DNA of 14,552 bases from Candidatus Fermentibacteraceae bacterium (lineage in GTDB: Bacteria > Fermentibacterota > Fermentibacteria > Fermentibacterales > JCC-6), in assembly GCA_021162285.1 (NCBI GenBank), contig JAGGYZ010000265.1, positions 1-14,552 on the forward strand, in the 5' to 3' direction. Positions within the stretch are counted from its first letter, which is position 1. Each line of letters begins with the position of its first letter. Positions 13,796 to 14,552 of this stretch are shown piece by piece. Below the pieces are notes generated by a model. It was given only the letters and a program-made list of their open reading frames with translations. It did no database searches and was not told where the DNA came from. Both the position numbers and the translations under genes were made by a program.

Positions 13796-14552
13796 TTGAA
13801 AATTACATTTTACGGAGCCGCAAAGTCTGTTACCGGGTCCCAGCACCTTCTCGAAGTGGCCGGGAAAAGAATTCTTCTTGACTGCGGTCTCAGTCAGGGA
13901 AGGCGGGCAGAGAGCGAAAGGCTGAATCATCAGTTCGGTTTTGAACCAGCCTCTCTTGATGCTGTGGTTCTTTCACACGCTCACATAGATCACTCGGGAA
14001 AACTTCCTGCACTTGTGAAGAACGGTTTCAAGGGTATGATATTTTCCACAGGTGCCACCAGAGACCTCGCCGCTATAATGCTTCCTGATTCGGCTCACAT
14101 TCAGCAGGCTGATGCAAAGTACCTGAACAAAAAAAGGGCAAAAGAAGACCTGCCGCCTATTGAACCTCTCTACAATCTGGAAGATGCACTGTCAGCCATA
14201 GAGAAATTCGTTTCCATACCGTATAATCTCAGCTTTCCCATATTTCCCGGAATTACACTTCGTTTTCTGGAAGCTGGGCATATACTGGGAAGTGCACAGG
14301 TCGAATTGACCATGAAAGAGAATGGCTCAGAGAAGGTCCTGCTGTTTACCGGTGATCTGGGCCGCTTTGACAGACCTATTCTACGCGACCCCGATCTGTC
14401 TTCCAAACCTGATATCCTCATTACAGAGAGTACATACGGAGGTAGAAACCACGAAGGTCAGGATAAGTCTCTCCTCGATCTTGAACATGTGATCAGAAGA
14501 ACCGTTAAAAGAGGTGGAAAAATTGTAATACCGTCTTTCAGCGTAGGAAGAA
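13796..14552 (+). CDS. Metallo-beta-lactamase-fold beta-CASP ribonuclease-family protein (3' truncated)
   Basis: The first 252 residues are present; the frame is open to the window end. The protein belongs to the MBL-fold/beta-CASP family of RNA-processing nucleases (CPSF73-like exo/endonucleases). Residues visible are GAAKSVTGSQHLL (7-19), DCGLSQG (29-35), the metal motif SHAHIDHSG (60-68: His61, His63, Asp65, His66), EAGHILGSAQ (159-168, His162), FTGDLGR (184-190, Asp187) and the start of the beta-CASP region ESTYGGRNHE (211-220), followed by IVIPSFSVGR at the edge. Typical members are ~450-540 residues, so roughly half is missing. TTG 13796 is the preferred start because of the well-spaced AAGGAG. 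The gene is transcribed away from the minus-strand operon across a 281-base spacer. Its substrate cannot be told from this part. Confidence 0.9.
   Translation, partial: MKITFYGAAKSVTGSQHLLEVAGKRILLDCGLSQGRRAESERLNHQFGFEPASLDAVVLSHAHIDHSGKLPALVKNGFKGMIFSTGATRDLAAIMLPDSAHIQQADAKYLNKKRAKEDLPPIEPLYNLEDALSAIEKFVSIPYNLSFPIFPGITLRFLEAGHILGSAQVELTMKENGSEKVLLFTGDLGRFDRPILRDPDLSSKPDILITESTYGGRNHEGQDKSLLDLEHVIRRTVKRGGKIVIPSFSVGR

Noticed and set aside
1..14552. CRISPR arrays, insertion sequences, integrase genes or long direct repeats
   Set aside because: None were seen. No spaced repeats, transposase motifs or terminal inverted repeats were found, and gene packing is that of ordinary chromosome.

Overview
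The window carries twelve protein-coding genes on both strands, of moderate G+C content and densely packed. Two of them run off the edges. The best clue to the organism is the secreted protein at 11808-13514, which ends in an ~80-residue tail of the type IX secretion (Por/FlgD-Ig-like) kind typical of the Fibrobacterota-Chlorobiota-Bacteroidota (FCB) superphylum and related candidate phyla. The lipoprotein signals, TPR-rich envelope proteins and a biotin-dependent acyl-CoA carboxylase/decarboxylase module fit a Gram-negative bacterium of that broad group. The exact phylum cannot be fixed from the sequence alone (Fermentibacterota-like is a guess). Strong GGAGG ribosome binding sites recur, and several starts are TTG.

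Left part (1-3044). The end of a mannose-1-phosphate guanylyltransferase gene is followed by a TrmO/TsaA-family tRNA methyltransferase gene. A convergent L,D-transpeptidase gene (minus strand) comes next, and then a plus-strand TPR lipoprotein gene. That gene closes with a strong hairpin at 3014-3044 that can stop transcripts from both directions.

Central part (3058-13514). Seven minus-strand genes lie head to tail with gaps or overlaps of only a few to ~26 bases. In transcription order they are: a secreted HEFQH metalloprotease-like protein with a C-terminal sorting tail; a small lipoprotein that looks like a degenerate alkaline-phosphatase-superfamily domain; a 766-residue polytopic membrane protein with a large soluble helical C-terminus; a 494-residue DUF2723-like GT-C membrane protein; a 781-residue GT-C-like membrane protein with a TPR-like C-terminus; a PccB/MmdA-type carboxyltransferase; and a biotin carboxyl carrier protein. 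An intrinsic terminator sits inside the first codons of the second gene, so expression of the five genes behind it may be attenuated relative to the protease gene.

Right edge (13515-14552). A 281-base divergent spacer contains a plausible minus-strand promoter. It is followed by a plus-strand metallo-beta-lactamase/beta-CASP ribonuclease-family gene that is cut by the window end.

The most interesting block is the run of three overlapping membrane-protein genes at 4928-11011. Their order, GT-C signatures and attached helical/TPR domains suggest an uncharacterised envelope glycosylation or lipid-linked glycan system. It is co-transcribed with a secreted protein, a lipoprotein and, oddly, a biotin-dependent carboxylase pair.
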